The notes: a model not told the origin generated them from the sequence alone. 64,000 nucleotides of DNA from Branchipolynoe longqiensis (GCA_030323885.1 CM059191.1:102968292-103032291); one strand, 5' to 3'; numbered from the stretch's first letter, positions 31,434-42,649 are shown. Translations and numbers: made by a program.

Positions 31434-31660
31434 TGTAACATATATGTAGCTGAGTACCCAAACGCTAGCAGGTCATGTGACCACCGGTAGTTGTACCTTG
31501 ATCCCTAATAAAGAGTCACTCGCTGTACATAACTCAACATGTCAAGACGTCTTGTTTTACATGGTGTCAGATTCTCGCCATACCAGTTTCTGCGCTATCA
31601 GGGCTAAAGACCCCAGGACCGCTCCTAATCACCAACAATGACGGGGGGTGGGGGGGGGGG
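31434..31660 (+). mobile_element. LTR plus primer binding site of a second gypsy-like element
   Basis: A 128-bp unit starting TGTAACATA and ending TGTTTTACA contains an AATAAA at about 31508. It is followed at once by TGGTGTCAGA, the same tRNA-Leu-type primer binding site as the element at 14.6-17.1 kb. The internal region is cut off after about 90 bp at a G-run, so this is the 5' stub of a plus-strand element. Its LTR sequence differs from the other element's. Confidence 0.7.
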
Positions 31661-32018
31661 GCTTTTGGTCCATGCCACAGGGGTACATTTTCACAAAAGT
31701 GATACAAAACGCTGCTTTCTGGTGCATTTTGATGACAAATGTGCACAGAAATAATATTTTGTTAAATAGCTTAAATGAATCTTTGGTGGGAGATTACAAA
31801 TTAAAAGTGATATATCCGGAGATTGGGGTTACTTTCTTATATTGTGGGGAGATCTCACACCAAATCGGGAGACTTGGCAACTTTAGACTTGTGGCCACAC
31901 CCTTTTAGCTCATATTGCATAATATGTTATAATGTAATATTAACAATGGTGCGCTGCAGTATTGTTGTTTTCTTGATTGTAATTATGTACTTGTCTATAA
32001 TTCCGCTGCTGTTACAGT
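31661..32018. other. Unassigned
   Basis: A G-run then AT-rich DNA. A short ORF shows no recognisable domain. Confidence 0.4.
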
Positions 32019-32019
32019 G

Positions 32020-32372
32020 TTAGGTCGGGATGGCAGCACCAAGGAGCGTGACGTAGCTCAGGCAGTAGAGTTTCCACCCATGAAGTTGTGGGTCATCCAA
32101 TCGATCCTGCTCAGCAGACACATTTGCAGTTTGAGCTATTATCCGTTCCAACCAGTGGTCCAGAACTGGTTCATCAAAGGCTGTGGTACTTGCTGTCCTG
32201 TCTGTGGGAAAGTGCATATAAAAGACCCCTCGCTGCTAATCGGAAAGAGTAGCCTATGTGGTGGTAGCGGGTTTCTTCCAAAGGAATATGTCAGAATGAC
32301 CATATGTTTGACATCCAATAGCCGATGATAAAACTTGATATGCTCGAGAGGCGTCGTTAAATAAAACAAACT
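32020..32372 (+). repeat. Mollusc-type SINE, family S2
   Basis: Contains 'ctgtctgtgggaaagtgcat', 'tgctaatcggaaagagtagc' and the 3' end 'cgtcgttaaataaaac'. I recall this core as very common in mollusc genomes. The head at 32040-32110 is tRNA-like (tagctcaggcagtagag). Confidence 0.8.
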
Positions 32373-33560
32373 TTTGTTTGTGGGTGTCAGCAACAAATGA
32401 CTTGTGCGCCTGCTTGGTCCGGAACTAGTCAGGTCAAAATGGCTCAGAGGTGACCATGTACAAGTGTGCACCACCATGACTCCCTCTATTCCATCGTTGT
32501 GTATAATGGAGACTAGGGCGGAAGTTCTCGTCAAACCTGTACATATCAATCTAACTTAATCTGTGTATCGCATATTGATACACAGATATAAATAATTCTT
32601 CCATATGACGTATAACCCAAGCAAACAAGCTAACCTTTGTTAAGGGGCTCCCACATTATGACGCATCGCATAAAGGTATGCCGATGTAAGTGATTTTTGC
32701 CGCTAGATTGGGATACGTCTGAATGCATTACGCGCTCGTTATGGGAATGTCAATATACGTCGAGGAACGTCGATGTACATTGACATACGTCTATGCCCGT
32801 TAGGGGGTCACAAAAGTGTTGTTGCATGCACAAAACCTTTGATGTATGACAACGTATGGGTGTTATGTCAGTCATATGTTATGTATACATTGATGTATGT
32901 TAGACATACGTTAGACATACATTGTTCACTATGTTGCACTATGTTAACCTACATTAAAGGCAGTGGCAAGGTACAGTCTGTGTACTGACAAAGTATGGAT
33001 AACGTACGTCTAACATACATCTAACGCACGTTTTGATTTCTCCACAGTGTCTTGATGTTCTGGTTATCAAGTAATGTATATAACACTCACCGGCATTCTA
33101 CGAACGTACCGTAAGCGTAATTCAAACGTTTTTTCACCAAGAGGCACATTAGCCATACATTTGCCATACGTTGGTCATATGCTATGTATACGGTACGTAT
33201 ATGTCCAACTTTGCCATCAGCGCCGAAAAGTTTGATGCATCTCAACGTAAAAGAGTGATTTTAGGCTTTGGCTACGTGCGTTTCTTCTATTGGGAATTAT
33301 TAAAGTAGCCACGCCAACAGATTAAAACGAATATTTCTGATACTATCAGACTATTATTATAAAAAGCAATGACTTGTCAAAGGCATTGCATATAAATGGC
33401 TATATTTTATAGGAAATACTTCCACAAAGAGTGGGAGCTGACTTGGACGCTGACCGATCTAGCGGCATCTGGTTATGCACCACTGTGTGATTGATCTATT
33501 TGCCTCACTGTCTGTAAGTTATTGGGTATGCGAAGTTTGCAGGCATGTTTCTATACAGAA
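32373..33560. other. Non-coding region rich in ACGT/TACGTA palindromes
   Basis: Between 32640 and 33260, words such as 'atacgtctaa', 'gacatacgtt' and 'cgtacg' recur in both orientations, like the interior of the ACGT-rich MITEs at 21.7 and 51.8 kb. No clear terminal inverted repeats were found, so the boundary is open. Confidence 0.4.
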
Positions 33561-33882
33561 CACACATTTGCTCTATGACCATGCTATTTTAAACAGCATA
33601 CCAGGATTATATAACTATGCTATAATAATTAGGATAATACTATGATATGGCCAGGATATAGTAAACCACATAGCGTAGTGTTATTGCCATGCTATACTAA
33701 ACTAAATATAAGTATTAAATAGCCTTCTTAAATTAAATAGCATACACATCATATATTGCCCTGCTATGCTTTTGCCACACACAATAACAACTATGTTTAG
33801 ACATTCTATAATAAACAGTATAACACTGCTATATAGCCATGCCATATAACACACCACATCAGTCTTATACAACCATGAGCCA

Positions 33883-34845
33883 TTGAAATGTATCGCAGTG
33901 TTATATAGCCATGTGATGTCACACAACATTGCAAGTAAATGTAGCTATGCTATATTTAAAAGGATAACACTGTTATATAGCCATGTGATGTCACACAACA
34001 TTGCAAGTAAATGTAGCTATGCTATATTTAAAAGGATGACACTCTTATATAGCCATGTAATGTCACACAACATTGCAGTTAAATGTAGTTATGCTATATT
34101 TAAAAGGATGACAGTGTTATATAGCCATGTGATGTCACACAACATTGCAAGTAAATGTAGCTATGCTATATTTAAAAGGATGACAGTGTTATATAGCCAT
34201 GTGATGTCACACAACATTGCAGGTAAATGTAGTTATGCTATATTTAAAAGGATGACAGTGTTATATATCCATGTGATGTCACACAACATTGCAAGTAAAT
34301 GTAGCTATGCTATATTTAAAAGGATGACAATTTTATATTGCCACGTGATGTCACACAACATTGCAATTAAATGTAGTTATGCTATATTTAAAAGGATGAC
34401 AATGTTATATAGCCATGTGATGTCACACAACATTGCAGTTAAATGTAGTTATGCTATATTTAAAAGGATGACAGTGTTATATAGCCATGTGATGTCACAC
34501 AACATTGCAAGTAAATGTAGCTATGCTATATTTAAAAGGATGACAATGTTATATAGCCATGTGATGTCACACAACATTGCAAGTAAATGTAGCTATGCTA
34601 TATTTAAAAGGATGACAGTGTTATATAGCCATGTGATGTCACACAACATTGCAAGTAAATGTAGCTATGCTATATTTAAAAGGATGACAGTGCTATATAG
34701 CCATGTGATGTCACACAACATTGCAATTAAATGTAGTTATGCTATATTTAAAAGGATGACAATGTTATATAGCCATGTGATGTCACACGACATTGCAATT
34801 AAATGTAGTTATGCTATATTTAAAAGGATGACAGTTTCACCGACT
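33883..34845. repeat. 72-bp satellite array, about 13 units
   Basis: Units contain 'ttatatagccatgtgatgtc' and 'atgctatatttaaaaggatg'. The unit is 24 codons long, so one frame stays open for 324 codons; this is an artefact. Flanking DNA (33.56-35.10 kb) contains diverged 'gccatgctata' copies, the likely ancestral sequence. Confidence 0.95.
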
Positions 34846-35530
34846 AGCAGTACATAGCATATCATTGCTCTGTAATCATCCTATATTACATCATAATAAT
34901 GCTAGGTAGCCATGCTATATTATTATATTGATCAGTGATATAAAACCTGTTCATGTCATGCAGAATAGTAGAGATATATTGGCGTGTTTACAAAATACAA
35001 CAGTGTTATGGAACATCTATATTACACCATATATTGGTGTTATATAATTATTTCATATTACACAGCATCCCATTGACATATAGCCATGCCATATTATACA
35101 GGTGTTAAATAACGTGATATAACTAAAGGGATGCCAAGGCTAGATAGCTGTTATGACATAACATCCACATATTCAGTCAGTAAGAGTGACATAGTATATT
35201 GGACATAATCAACGGCATCAAACTGGGCATCGTGTGTTATTTAACAAGTGTGGCATTTAAAATCGTATTTATCCGGTTTAAACAGCCGCTATAATAATTG
35301 TAATAATGTATTCTAAAAGTTACCAAGAAGTTCAGGCTCCCCTGCTAGTTTGTAAATGACCCTGATAATAACCGCCACAGATTCACTTTCTCTTGTCGTC
35401 TTGTATACAATGGTCAGGAAACCTCACCCAGCATCAACAATTTAAGCACCGGCGTGCTATATAGCTGCGGTATATATATATGTATATCACACAGCATAGC
35501 ACAGCTCGCTTGGGTGTCCCTCAATCATAG
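34846..35530. other. AT-rich flank of the 72-bp array
   Basis: Scattered 'tatagccatg' and 'gctatat' words, no gene. A short TA run lies at 35470-35485. Confidence 0.45.
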
Positions 35531-35534
35531 CGCC

Positions 35535-36066
35535 CAACTAAAGCTGCATAGTCCGATGAAATCCTCAAATTTTCAAAACCAAACCAATTATCTAGATTTG
35601 ATTTTACATAGCTAACTTAGATACTGATGCACTTATTAAGCATTTGTTTATGCGTATAAGGCAACACTGAGTCAATTTAACAGAACCTATTACTGCAGAA
35701 GTCTAGGGTGTCAGAGTTTTGGCAAGCTTGCCAAAACTAACTTTCCATGTTTGCACTCAAAATATCTAAAAAGTTTACCATTTAAAATAAAAGTAACTTT
35801 GAACTAATGTAAATTAGATATTAGTGATCGATCTAATATATTTATCTCAGAAAAAATACTAAATTTCAAAACCATCAGACTATGCAACTGTCATGGGGGT
35901 GATGAAAATGGGATATATTGTGCCTAGAGTGGTTTAAACACAACTATTTGCATTCCGGGCCAGTGTGCTAACCATTACACCACCTAGGCTCCCTGATATA
36001 AACACACTCCCCACGCCTACCTGTCTATGTGGTTACTTGCCTGAGAGGTCAGTGCAGACCACTACA
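35535..36066 (-). repeat. Fused MITE and SINE family S3
   Basis: Bases 35540-35890 are the TAAAGCTGCAT MITE. From 35890 it runs directly into a minus-oriented S3 SINE ('ttacaccacctaggctccct') and its 5' module ('cacgcctacctgtctatgtg'). Bases 35.69-36.04 kb are nearly identical to 39.77-40.12 kb. Confidence 0.75.
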
Positions 36067-36745
36067 CAACTTTAACTAACCACTATTTACAAGTGGTGTG
36101 CGGGTGTTTTAACCAGTTTGCAATCAAGTATGGGGTATTGGGAGATGAGTTACTCTTATCTCTGGTGGTAGTTGTACACAATTGTCTGGCAACATGACAA
36201 TAGACAAAGACCCTATAATACTAAGACGGCTCACTCCCTATCTCTCCCATGGTAATGTAAATTTTGCAGTGCCGCCTTGTGGTGGGTTTCATCAGCCCGG
36301 CTGCTGGTTGGTGTTTCACATGTAAACACATACAATTATATTATACATGAGATAGGTAAGTATGAATACACATCAATATGAAATTGCAATGAACTAATAC
36401 ACATCATCAGCATCATCATCATCATTCCCATAACACATCTTTCACATTCATATATACATTTATACATATAATATAGCAACTGTTTACACAAGAGAACAGC
36501 CAGCGCACCAAGTGGTGGGTTTGATCATTTTGATTACACAGTACAGGCTGAGTGAGCCGTCTTAGTATTATAGGGTATTTGCTATAGACTACACCAGTGT
36601 GGTCAGGATTTGTTGTCATTGCCCTCTTCATTCTCTCCTTTGTCCTGCACCCTAGTATTCAATGGCAGCAGAAGCATATACATTCCACCCTCGGGCTGAA
36701 GGACCCAAATGGACCATCCTGACTTAGTGGATTCACACCTTAGTT
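36067..36745. other. Unassigned
   Basis: No exon or repeat family recognised apart from a short (atc)n run at about 36406-36425. The expected next channel exon was not seen here. 'tactaagacggctcactc' at 36220 recurs inverted at about 36548-36565, a small local inverted repeat. Confidence 0.45.
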
Positions 36746-37018
36746 TGACCAGACGGGATGGCTGAATGAGTTGAGCGTCCATCTCCCGTTTTGGTAGAGC
36801 ATGGGATTCGAACCTATGGGTTTGAACATTGGTTTACTTATACTAATGACTATATATTGAATTGTCGCTTCGTAGCTAGGTGCTCAGCATTATTAGGATA
36901 GGGAAAGGACTGGTTGGCTCAGTGTCAGGATAATGTGACCAAGTGGGACATAAGGTCATGGGGCTGGTGGATTGTTGCCAGGATGTCAAACTCCAACAAT
37001 CAACCAACCAACCGACCT
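36746..37018 (+). repeat. SINE family S1 copy
   Basis: A box in 'gggatggctgaatgagttga', B-box-like 'gggattcgaac', body and 3' end as in other S1 copies, but with an internal deletion before 'ttgccaggatgtcaaactcc'. Confidence 0.8.
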
Positions 37019-37020
37019 AA

Positions 37021-37784
37021 CACTGTAAATGATCTTAGGCAGACGTACACATGTAAGAAGTGGCCCCATACCTGATGCTGTAGACAAGGTTAGCAGACGT
37101 ATATATGTAAGAACTGGCACCCTACCTGACACTGTAGAAGAGGGTAAGCATGTTTACACCTGTAAGAAATGGCACCCTACCTGATGCTGTAGACAAGGTT
37201 TGGCAGACATACATGTCTAAGAAGTGGCGTGGTACCTGATGCTGCAGAAGAGGGTAGGAATGTCTACACCTGTAAGAAGGGACACTCTACCTGACACTAT
37301 AGACAAGGTTAGGGAGACCTACAACAGTACGAAATGGCACCCTACCTACCGCTGTAGAAGAGGATAAGCATGTTTACACATGTAAGAAGTGGCAACCTAC
37401 CTGACACTGTAAATGAGGGTAGGCATGTTTACAACTTTAAGAAGTAGCACCCTAGATGACACTGTAGAAGAGAGCAAGCAGGCTTATACATGTAAGAAGT
37501 GGCACCCTACATGCCGATGTGGAACATAATAGGCATTTCTAAACTGTAAGAAGTGGCACCTTACCTGGCGCTGTAGAAGAGGGTAAGCATGTGTACAACT
37601 TCAAGAAGTGGCACCCTACCTGAGAGTGTAGACAAGCTTAGGCGGATCTACAACTTTAAGAAGTGACACGCTATCTGACACTGTAAACAAGGTTAAAGAG
37701 ACCTGCAACCTTAAGAAGTGGCACCCTACCTGACACTGTAGACAAGGTTAGGGAGACCTACAACTTTAAGAAGTGGCACCCTAC
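37021..37784 (-). repeat. 55-bp minisatellite made from a splice-donor junction
   Basis: About 14 units. On the coding (minus) strand the consensus contains 'CTACAGTGTCAGGTAGGGTG'. This equals the last bases of the adjoining channel exon plus its 5' splice site (CTACAGCGTCAG|GTAGGGTG). The first unit is the real exon boundary. At least eight units keep an intact CAGGTAGGG-type donor. The unit length is not a multiple of three. Confidence 0.92.
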
Positions 37785-37900
37785 CTGACGCTGTAGACGA
37801 GCGAGCCATTGGGATAGATCCGCATCAGGCGGTTTGGGACGGTGACCTGGTGGAAGGAGGCCGACTTCTCGTTAGGGAAGAACAGGTCGGGGGTCCAAAC
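37785..37900 (-). CDS. Cys-loop chloride-channel subunit, ligand-binding-domain exon C
   Basis: A 116-bp exon between acceptor CCGTCAG| and donor |GTAGGG on the minus strand. It encodes 'VWTPDLFFPNEKSASFH' and 'RLMRIYPNGSLVYSV' plus two bases of an Arg codon. The W-x-P-D-x-F-F-x-N-E-K motif and 'G-x-x-x-Y-S-x-R' are diagnostic for anion-selective pentameric channels (glycine, GABA-A, glutamate-gated Cl- type), in the extracellular loop A/loop E region. Together with exon B it makes 221 bp, the size I recall for the single corresponding exon in vertebrate GABA-A genes, so an extra intron splits it here. The next exon, starting with the Cys-loop, was not found. Subtype cannot be fixed from this part. 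Confidence 0.92.
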
Positions 37901-38029
37901 CTGACGGAGAAGACAAGAACTACAGGATGAGTGACTCATCCTGCCAATGCCATTTGGGGGCACACTAGTTGATACATTCAACATATATTAATACACTAAT
38001 ATATATACATATGGTAAATAGCCACCAGG

Positions 38030-38625
38030 CCTTGACTCAGTGTTGTGTGTCATATTACAAAACTAGCCATTTGGTTTGACTCAGTGTTATATAACAAATT
38101 AACCAACTGGCTTGACTCAGTGTAGCGGATCACTTTATAAATAGGTTTCCTGAATTGAGTCAGTGTCATGGATACTTTATAAATAGGCTTTGCGACTAGA
38201 CTCAGTGTCACGGGAACACTTCATAGATAGGCTTTGCAACTTGACTCAATTTTGCAAATCACTTTATAAATAGGCCTTGTGACTTGACACAGTGTCGCAG
38301 CTAATTTTATAAATAGGTCTTGCAACTTGACTCAGTGTCGCAGATCACTTTATGAATAGGCCTTGCGACTTGAGTCAGTGTCACGGTTCACTTTAGGAAT
38401 AGGCCTTACGACTTGAGTCAGTGTCACAGATCACTTTAGAGATAGGGCTTGGGACTTGACTCAGTGTCACAGACCACTTTATAAATAGGCCTTGCGACTT
38501 GACTCAATGTCACGGAACACTTTATAGATAGGCTTTGCGACTTGACTCAATGCTGCAAATCACTTTATAAATAGGCTTTGCTACTTGACTCAGTGTCACG
38601 CATCACTTTGCGCATTGATCACATG
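38030..38625. repeat. 43-bp minisatellite with AP-1-like motif
   Basis: About 14 units ('cactttataaataggccttg' plus 'cgacttgactcagtgtcac'). About 12 units contain TGACTCA or TGAGTCA. It lies in the short intron between exons B and C and ends within about 15 bp of the exon B donor. Confidence 0.93.
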
Positions 38626-38636
38626 ACTTGACCTAC

Positions 38637-38741
38637 CTGGTCCATGGACTTGGGTGGAATGATAACGGGAGGCAGGTGAGGGTCGTAGGCGAGCCGGGGG
38701 TCCTGCCAGAACTGACGCATGTAGATGTCTATTGTGAATTC
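38637..38741 (-). CDS. Cys-loop chloride-channel subunit, ligand-binding-domain exon B
   Basis: A 105-bp (35-codon) exon in phase 0, bounded by acceptor TTTTTCAG| and donor |GTAGGTC. It encodes 'EFTIDIYMRQFWQDPRLAYD' followed by a Pro-rich loop and 'KSMDQ'. The pattern D-x-Y-x-R-Q-x-W-x-D-x-R-L-A-Y is the signature loop D / beta-2 region of GABA-A, glycine and pH- or glutamate-gated chloride-channel subunits. It splices in frame to exon C (Q|VW) and to exon A (NM|EF). The codons are GC-rich compared with the surrounding DNA, as expected for a conserved exon. Confidence 0.93.
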
Positions 38742-38807
38742 CTGAAAAAGGCATCGTGAAGACTGAGCAACTCTTTTAATAACAAAAGTTTATGACAATC
38801 GTTGATT

Positions 38808-39420
38808 AAAGCTGCATATTCCGGTGAAAGCATCAGATTATTCTTTTTTAAAAGCACTTAGCTAGATTTGATCCTTCAGGTCCAATTTAGATACTAATGC
38901 ACGTGTAGTGGTCTGCACTGACCTCTCAGGCAACTAGCCACATATACAGGTAGGCATGGGTAGTGTGTTGATATCAGGGAGCCTAGGTGGTGTAATGGTT
39001 AGCACACTGGCCCGGAATGCAAAGAAATCTGGGATTGAATACCACTCTAGGCGCAATATTTCCCTTTTCCATCACCCCCATGACACTGGTTGCCATGACC
39101 ATGATCCTGTACAAGCTACACGCTGTATGGTTGTTGAACCTACCCTGTGTATGTATGGGTAAGTGCGTTGCCTGTATGTATGTAATTGTAAGCATTAAAC
39201 GACTTACAATTCCAAGGGGATGAGTGTAGTAGAGTGCACTGACCTCTCAGGCAAGGAGCCACATAGACAGGTATGGATGGGTAGTGTGTTGATATCAGGG
39301 AGCCTAGGTGGTGTAATGGTTGGCACACTGCCCCAGAATGCAAAGAGATGTGGGTTCGAGTCCTGCTCTAGGTGTAATATTTCCCATTTTCATCACCCCC
39401 ACCACACACTTATAAAGCAT
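38808..39420 (+). repeat. MITE fragment and two tandem SINE family S3 copies
   Basis: Bases 38808-38905 are the left end of the TAAAGCTGCAT MITE. S3 copies lie at about 38908-39085 and 39228-39405. Each has a 5' module ('ctgacctctcaggcaa') followed by a tRNA-like head with A box 'tggtgtaatggttag' and, in the second, a perfect B box (ggttcgagtcc, about 39353). The tail is 'atttcccattttcatcaccc'. Confidence 0.8.
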
Positions 39421-40330
39421 TCATTGTAACATAGAAGGGAAATCCCAGTCTATTTAATGGAACCTGTTCCTGCTGAAGCCAACAGTCTCATAATTTAGAC
39501 GGGCTTGCTAAAATTGCTGTGACATGATTTCACCACAAATATCTGTAAAGGTAGCCATTTAAGATGGAAGGTACTTCAAACAAAATGAAGGTATATCATA
39601 GCGATCCATCTAGTATATGTATCTTATATAATTGCACAAACTCAAGACCATCGGATGCAATGTCAACATGCGTAGGCTCTCAAACTGAGAGTCTAGAGGG
39701 AGAGAGGCAGGGGCCGGTTAAGTTCTTTCTCCCACCCCCTCCGGTTAATCAGCGACAATCCTGATGTAATATTTACTGCTGAAGTCTAGGGTGTCAGAGT
39801 TTTGGCAAGCTTGCCAAAACTAACTTTCCATGTTTGCACTCAAAATATCTAAAAAGTTTCCCATTTAAAATAAAAGTAACTTTGAACTAATGTAAATTAG
39901 ATATTAGTGATCGATCTAATATATTTATCTCAGAAAAAATACTAAATTTCAAAACCATCGGACTACGCAACTGTCATGGGGGTGATGAAAATGGGATATA
40001 TTGTGCCTAGAGTGGTTTAAACACATCTCTTTGCATTCCAGGCCAGTGTGCTAACCATTACACCACCTAGGCTCCCTGATATAAACACACTCCCCACGCC
40101 TACCTGTCTATGTGGTTACTTCAAACAAAATGAAGGTATATCATAGCGATCCATCTAGTATATGTATCTTATATAATTGCACAAACTCAAGACCATCGGA
40201 TGCAATGTCAACATGCATAGGTTCTCAAACTGAGATTCTAGAGGGAGAGAGGCAGGGGCCGGTTAAGTTCTTTCTCCCACCCCCTCCGGTTAATCAGCGA
40301 CAATCCTGATGTAATATTTACAAATGGGTT
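39421..40330. repeat. Duplicated segment with SINE/MITE insert
   Basis: Bases 39.57-39.77 and 40.12-40.32 kb are nearly identical direct repeats ('caaacaaaatgaaggtatat' to 'cgacaatcctgatgtaatat'). Between them, 39.77-40.12 kb copies 35.69-36.04 kb (MITE right half plus inverted S3). Confidence 0.8.
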
Positions 40331-40339
40331 TCAAACCTG

Positions 40340-40584
40340 ATATAATATCACATCCATGTGTAGGGAGGAAGTGTGTGTGGGGCAACAGTCAATAGTAAAC
40401 TCACTAATATCTTGCATGATAAAATAGGTTATTGATTAGTTGGGGGTGGGGTCAGAGTGTGTGTGTGGGAACAATCAATAGTAAACTCCATAATTATCAT
40501 GTATGATAAAGTAGGTTATTGATTAGTGGGGGGTGGTCACTGTGTGGGGGAAGAGCCATTAGTCAACTCACTAATTATCTAAAA
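40340..40584. repeat. 75-90-bp minisatellite, left block
   Basis: Units contain 'taaagtaggttattgattag' then a G-run and 'gtgtgtggg', 'agccattagtaaactcac'. Cut by the LINE below. Confidence 0.85.
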
Positions 40585-41764
40585 CTGTACTCTTCTCACA
40601 TACAGCATTCACAGGAAGAAACCTTCAATGCACACTAGGAAACCAAACACTGGAAATTGTAAATCACTACAAATACCTAGGCCTAGAACTAGATAGCCAG
40701 CTAAACTACAATCTGTGTGTAACAAAAATCATACAAAAAGTAAATCACAAAGTATGGCTATTTGCTAAACTAAGAAATTATATGACACAAGATACAAATC
40801 TTCAAAGGCATGGTACTCCCCTACTTTGACTATGGGGATGTAATCTACATGGGTGCTAAAAAAGAGATACTTAAAAAATTGCAGATACTACAAAAGAGGG
40901 CCCTGAAAATCAGCCTGAAAGTAGACAAACTACACCCCACTTATGACCTACACAAAAGAACTAAAGTAAAGCTACTAGAAAACAAAAGGATAATCCACCT
41001 AAAAACATTAGCATATGGATATAGCCAAGACATTAAGCGTCTAACACAACCACTAAGGGACACCAGAGCAAGCAAGGCACCACTACTAAGGCAGACCAGA
41101 AGCCAGATCAAAGCCCATGAAAGGAGGACACTGGAAATGGCCGCCAAGGCATGTAATGCGCAAACGGTGAAAGAAAGACAAATCCCTGACCTAAAAACGT
41201 ACAAAAAATATGTGTGCAAAATAAAAACTGGGAACCCCAACTGAACTGCACCCCAAGGGGGCAGGTGATATGTCACGGCCCACCAACTGGACAGCCCAGG
41301 GCGGGATAACCAGAAATATAAAAGCCAGATAACATATCCAGCAACAATATAAATCAAATCAAATTCAAACAAACATAACTCAACCACCTATTACGTACAG
41401 GCCTATGGACATGTAAATAAAATAGGCTAGTATAGAATTAAGTAGAAAAAAGTGGAAAACTCTTCCCAAGAAAACCCCAAAACACTAACATAGAACCCTA
41501 AGAAAACAACTAACATAGTAATAAGAATAGAACAAAAATTCAATGCCAAGAGGGCCCAAAAAAACTAACATAGGCTACTAAATGTACCAACAGATCTATC
41601 TGCTACTGAAATGCAGACAATCAAATAACTTATCAGCAGCTACTGCTTGGTAAGACAACACTGTAGCTGGCCAGCATTGAAAACAACCCTGGATACCCGG
41701 GCTTACATATTATGGACAGTATAAATACAGCCTCAATAAAACAGATAAAAAAAAATTAAATTAA
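40585..41764 (+). pseudogene. 5'-truncated non-LTR retrotransposon inside a minisatellite
   Basis: C-terminal reverse-transcriptase sequence: 'HYKYLGLELDSQLNY' (about 40672), then after a frame change near 40805 'MVLPYFDYGDVIYMGAKK' and a tail ending 'KERQIPDLKTYKKYV'. The ORF ends at 41244, followed by a 3' UTR and an A-rich end (about 41735-41764). It belongs to the CR1/Jockey-like group but is a different family from 3.4-5.5 kb. The last 600 bp match the inverted fragment at 18.0-18.6 kb. Array units continue on both sides. Confidence 0.85.
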
Positions 41765-42250
41765 AATCCTGTTTGATAAAGTAGGTTATTGATCAGTGGG
41801 GGGGGGGGGGGTATGTGCCTGTGGGAAGAGCCATTAGTTAACTCACTAATTATCATGTATAATAAAGTAGGGTATTGATTAGTGGGGGGGGGGTCATGTG
41901 TGTGGGAATAGCCATTAGTAAACTAACTAATCATCATGTATGATAAAGTAGGTTATTGATTAGCGGGGGGGGGGGGCAGTGTGTGTGAGAAAAGCCAATA
42001 GTAAACTCTATAATTACCATGTATGATAAAGTAGCTTACCATGAGTAGAGAGGGTGTGTGTGGGTGGGAACAGTCATTTGTATTACCTCATTATTACTAT
42101 GATAAAGGGGGCTATCGATGTGTGGGGAGGGAGTGCGCGATAGGGAAGAACCATTAGTACTCACTCATTATTACTATGATAACACGGGCTATCGATGTGT
42201 GGGGAGGGAGTGTGCGTGAGGGAAGAACCATTAGTACTCCCTCATTATTA
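41765..42250. repeat. 75-90-bp minisatellite, right block
   Basis: Resumes with 'gtttgataaagtaggttatt'. Contains long G-runs (41799-41810, 41886-41893, 41966-41976). Later units change to 'gggctatcgatgtgtgggga'. Confidence 0.85.
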
Positions 42251-42640
42251 CTATGATAAATTATCTTTGTTTACTTGAATATTAACAATATCACTCAACA
42301 GAGAAGTAAAACAAACGATAGGCTAAGGACCGTGAGGATAATAACATTTTAAAAGTTTTGTTTTGGTAAGTATACAAGTTTGCAACAGTGCAAAAACTAA
42401 GGTAGACTCATAGAAGTCTACAGAGTTCAGTTGTTTTCAGAAATCAATGATTATTTCACCTTTCATATTTTTACAAAGGTCTCGCAGATTCTGTGTTTTA
42501 TGAAAGTGTTGTGTGTGCAATGGAAAATTGTTACATATCAATCAAATGTGTTCAAGTGTCAATAAACACTGACAGCCAAAGCAATCTGGTGGCTCCTTAG
42601 CTCGTAAGATAAAAGTGTGAGTTATCCTCGAATGGCCAAT
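42251..42640. other. Unassigned
   Basis: AT-rich intron DNA, no feature recognised. Confidence 0.4.
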
Positions 42641-42649
42641 ACGGCATCT

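Noticed and set aside
33883..34857. 324-codon open frame
   Set aside because: Pure tandem-repeat translation (24-residue period) with no domain or splice context.
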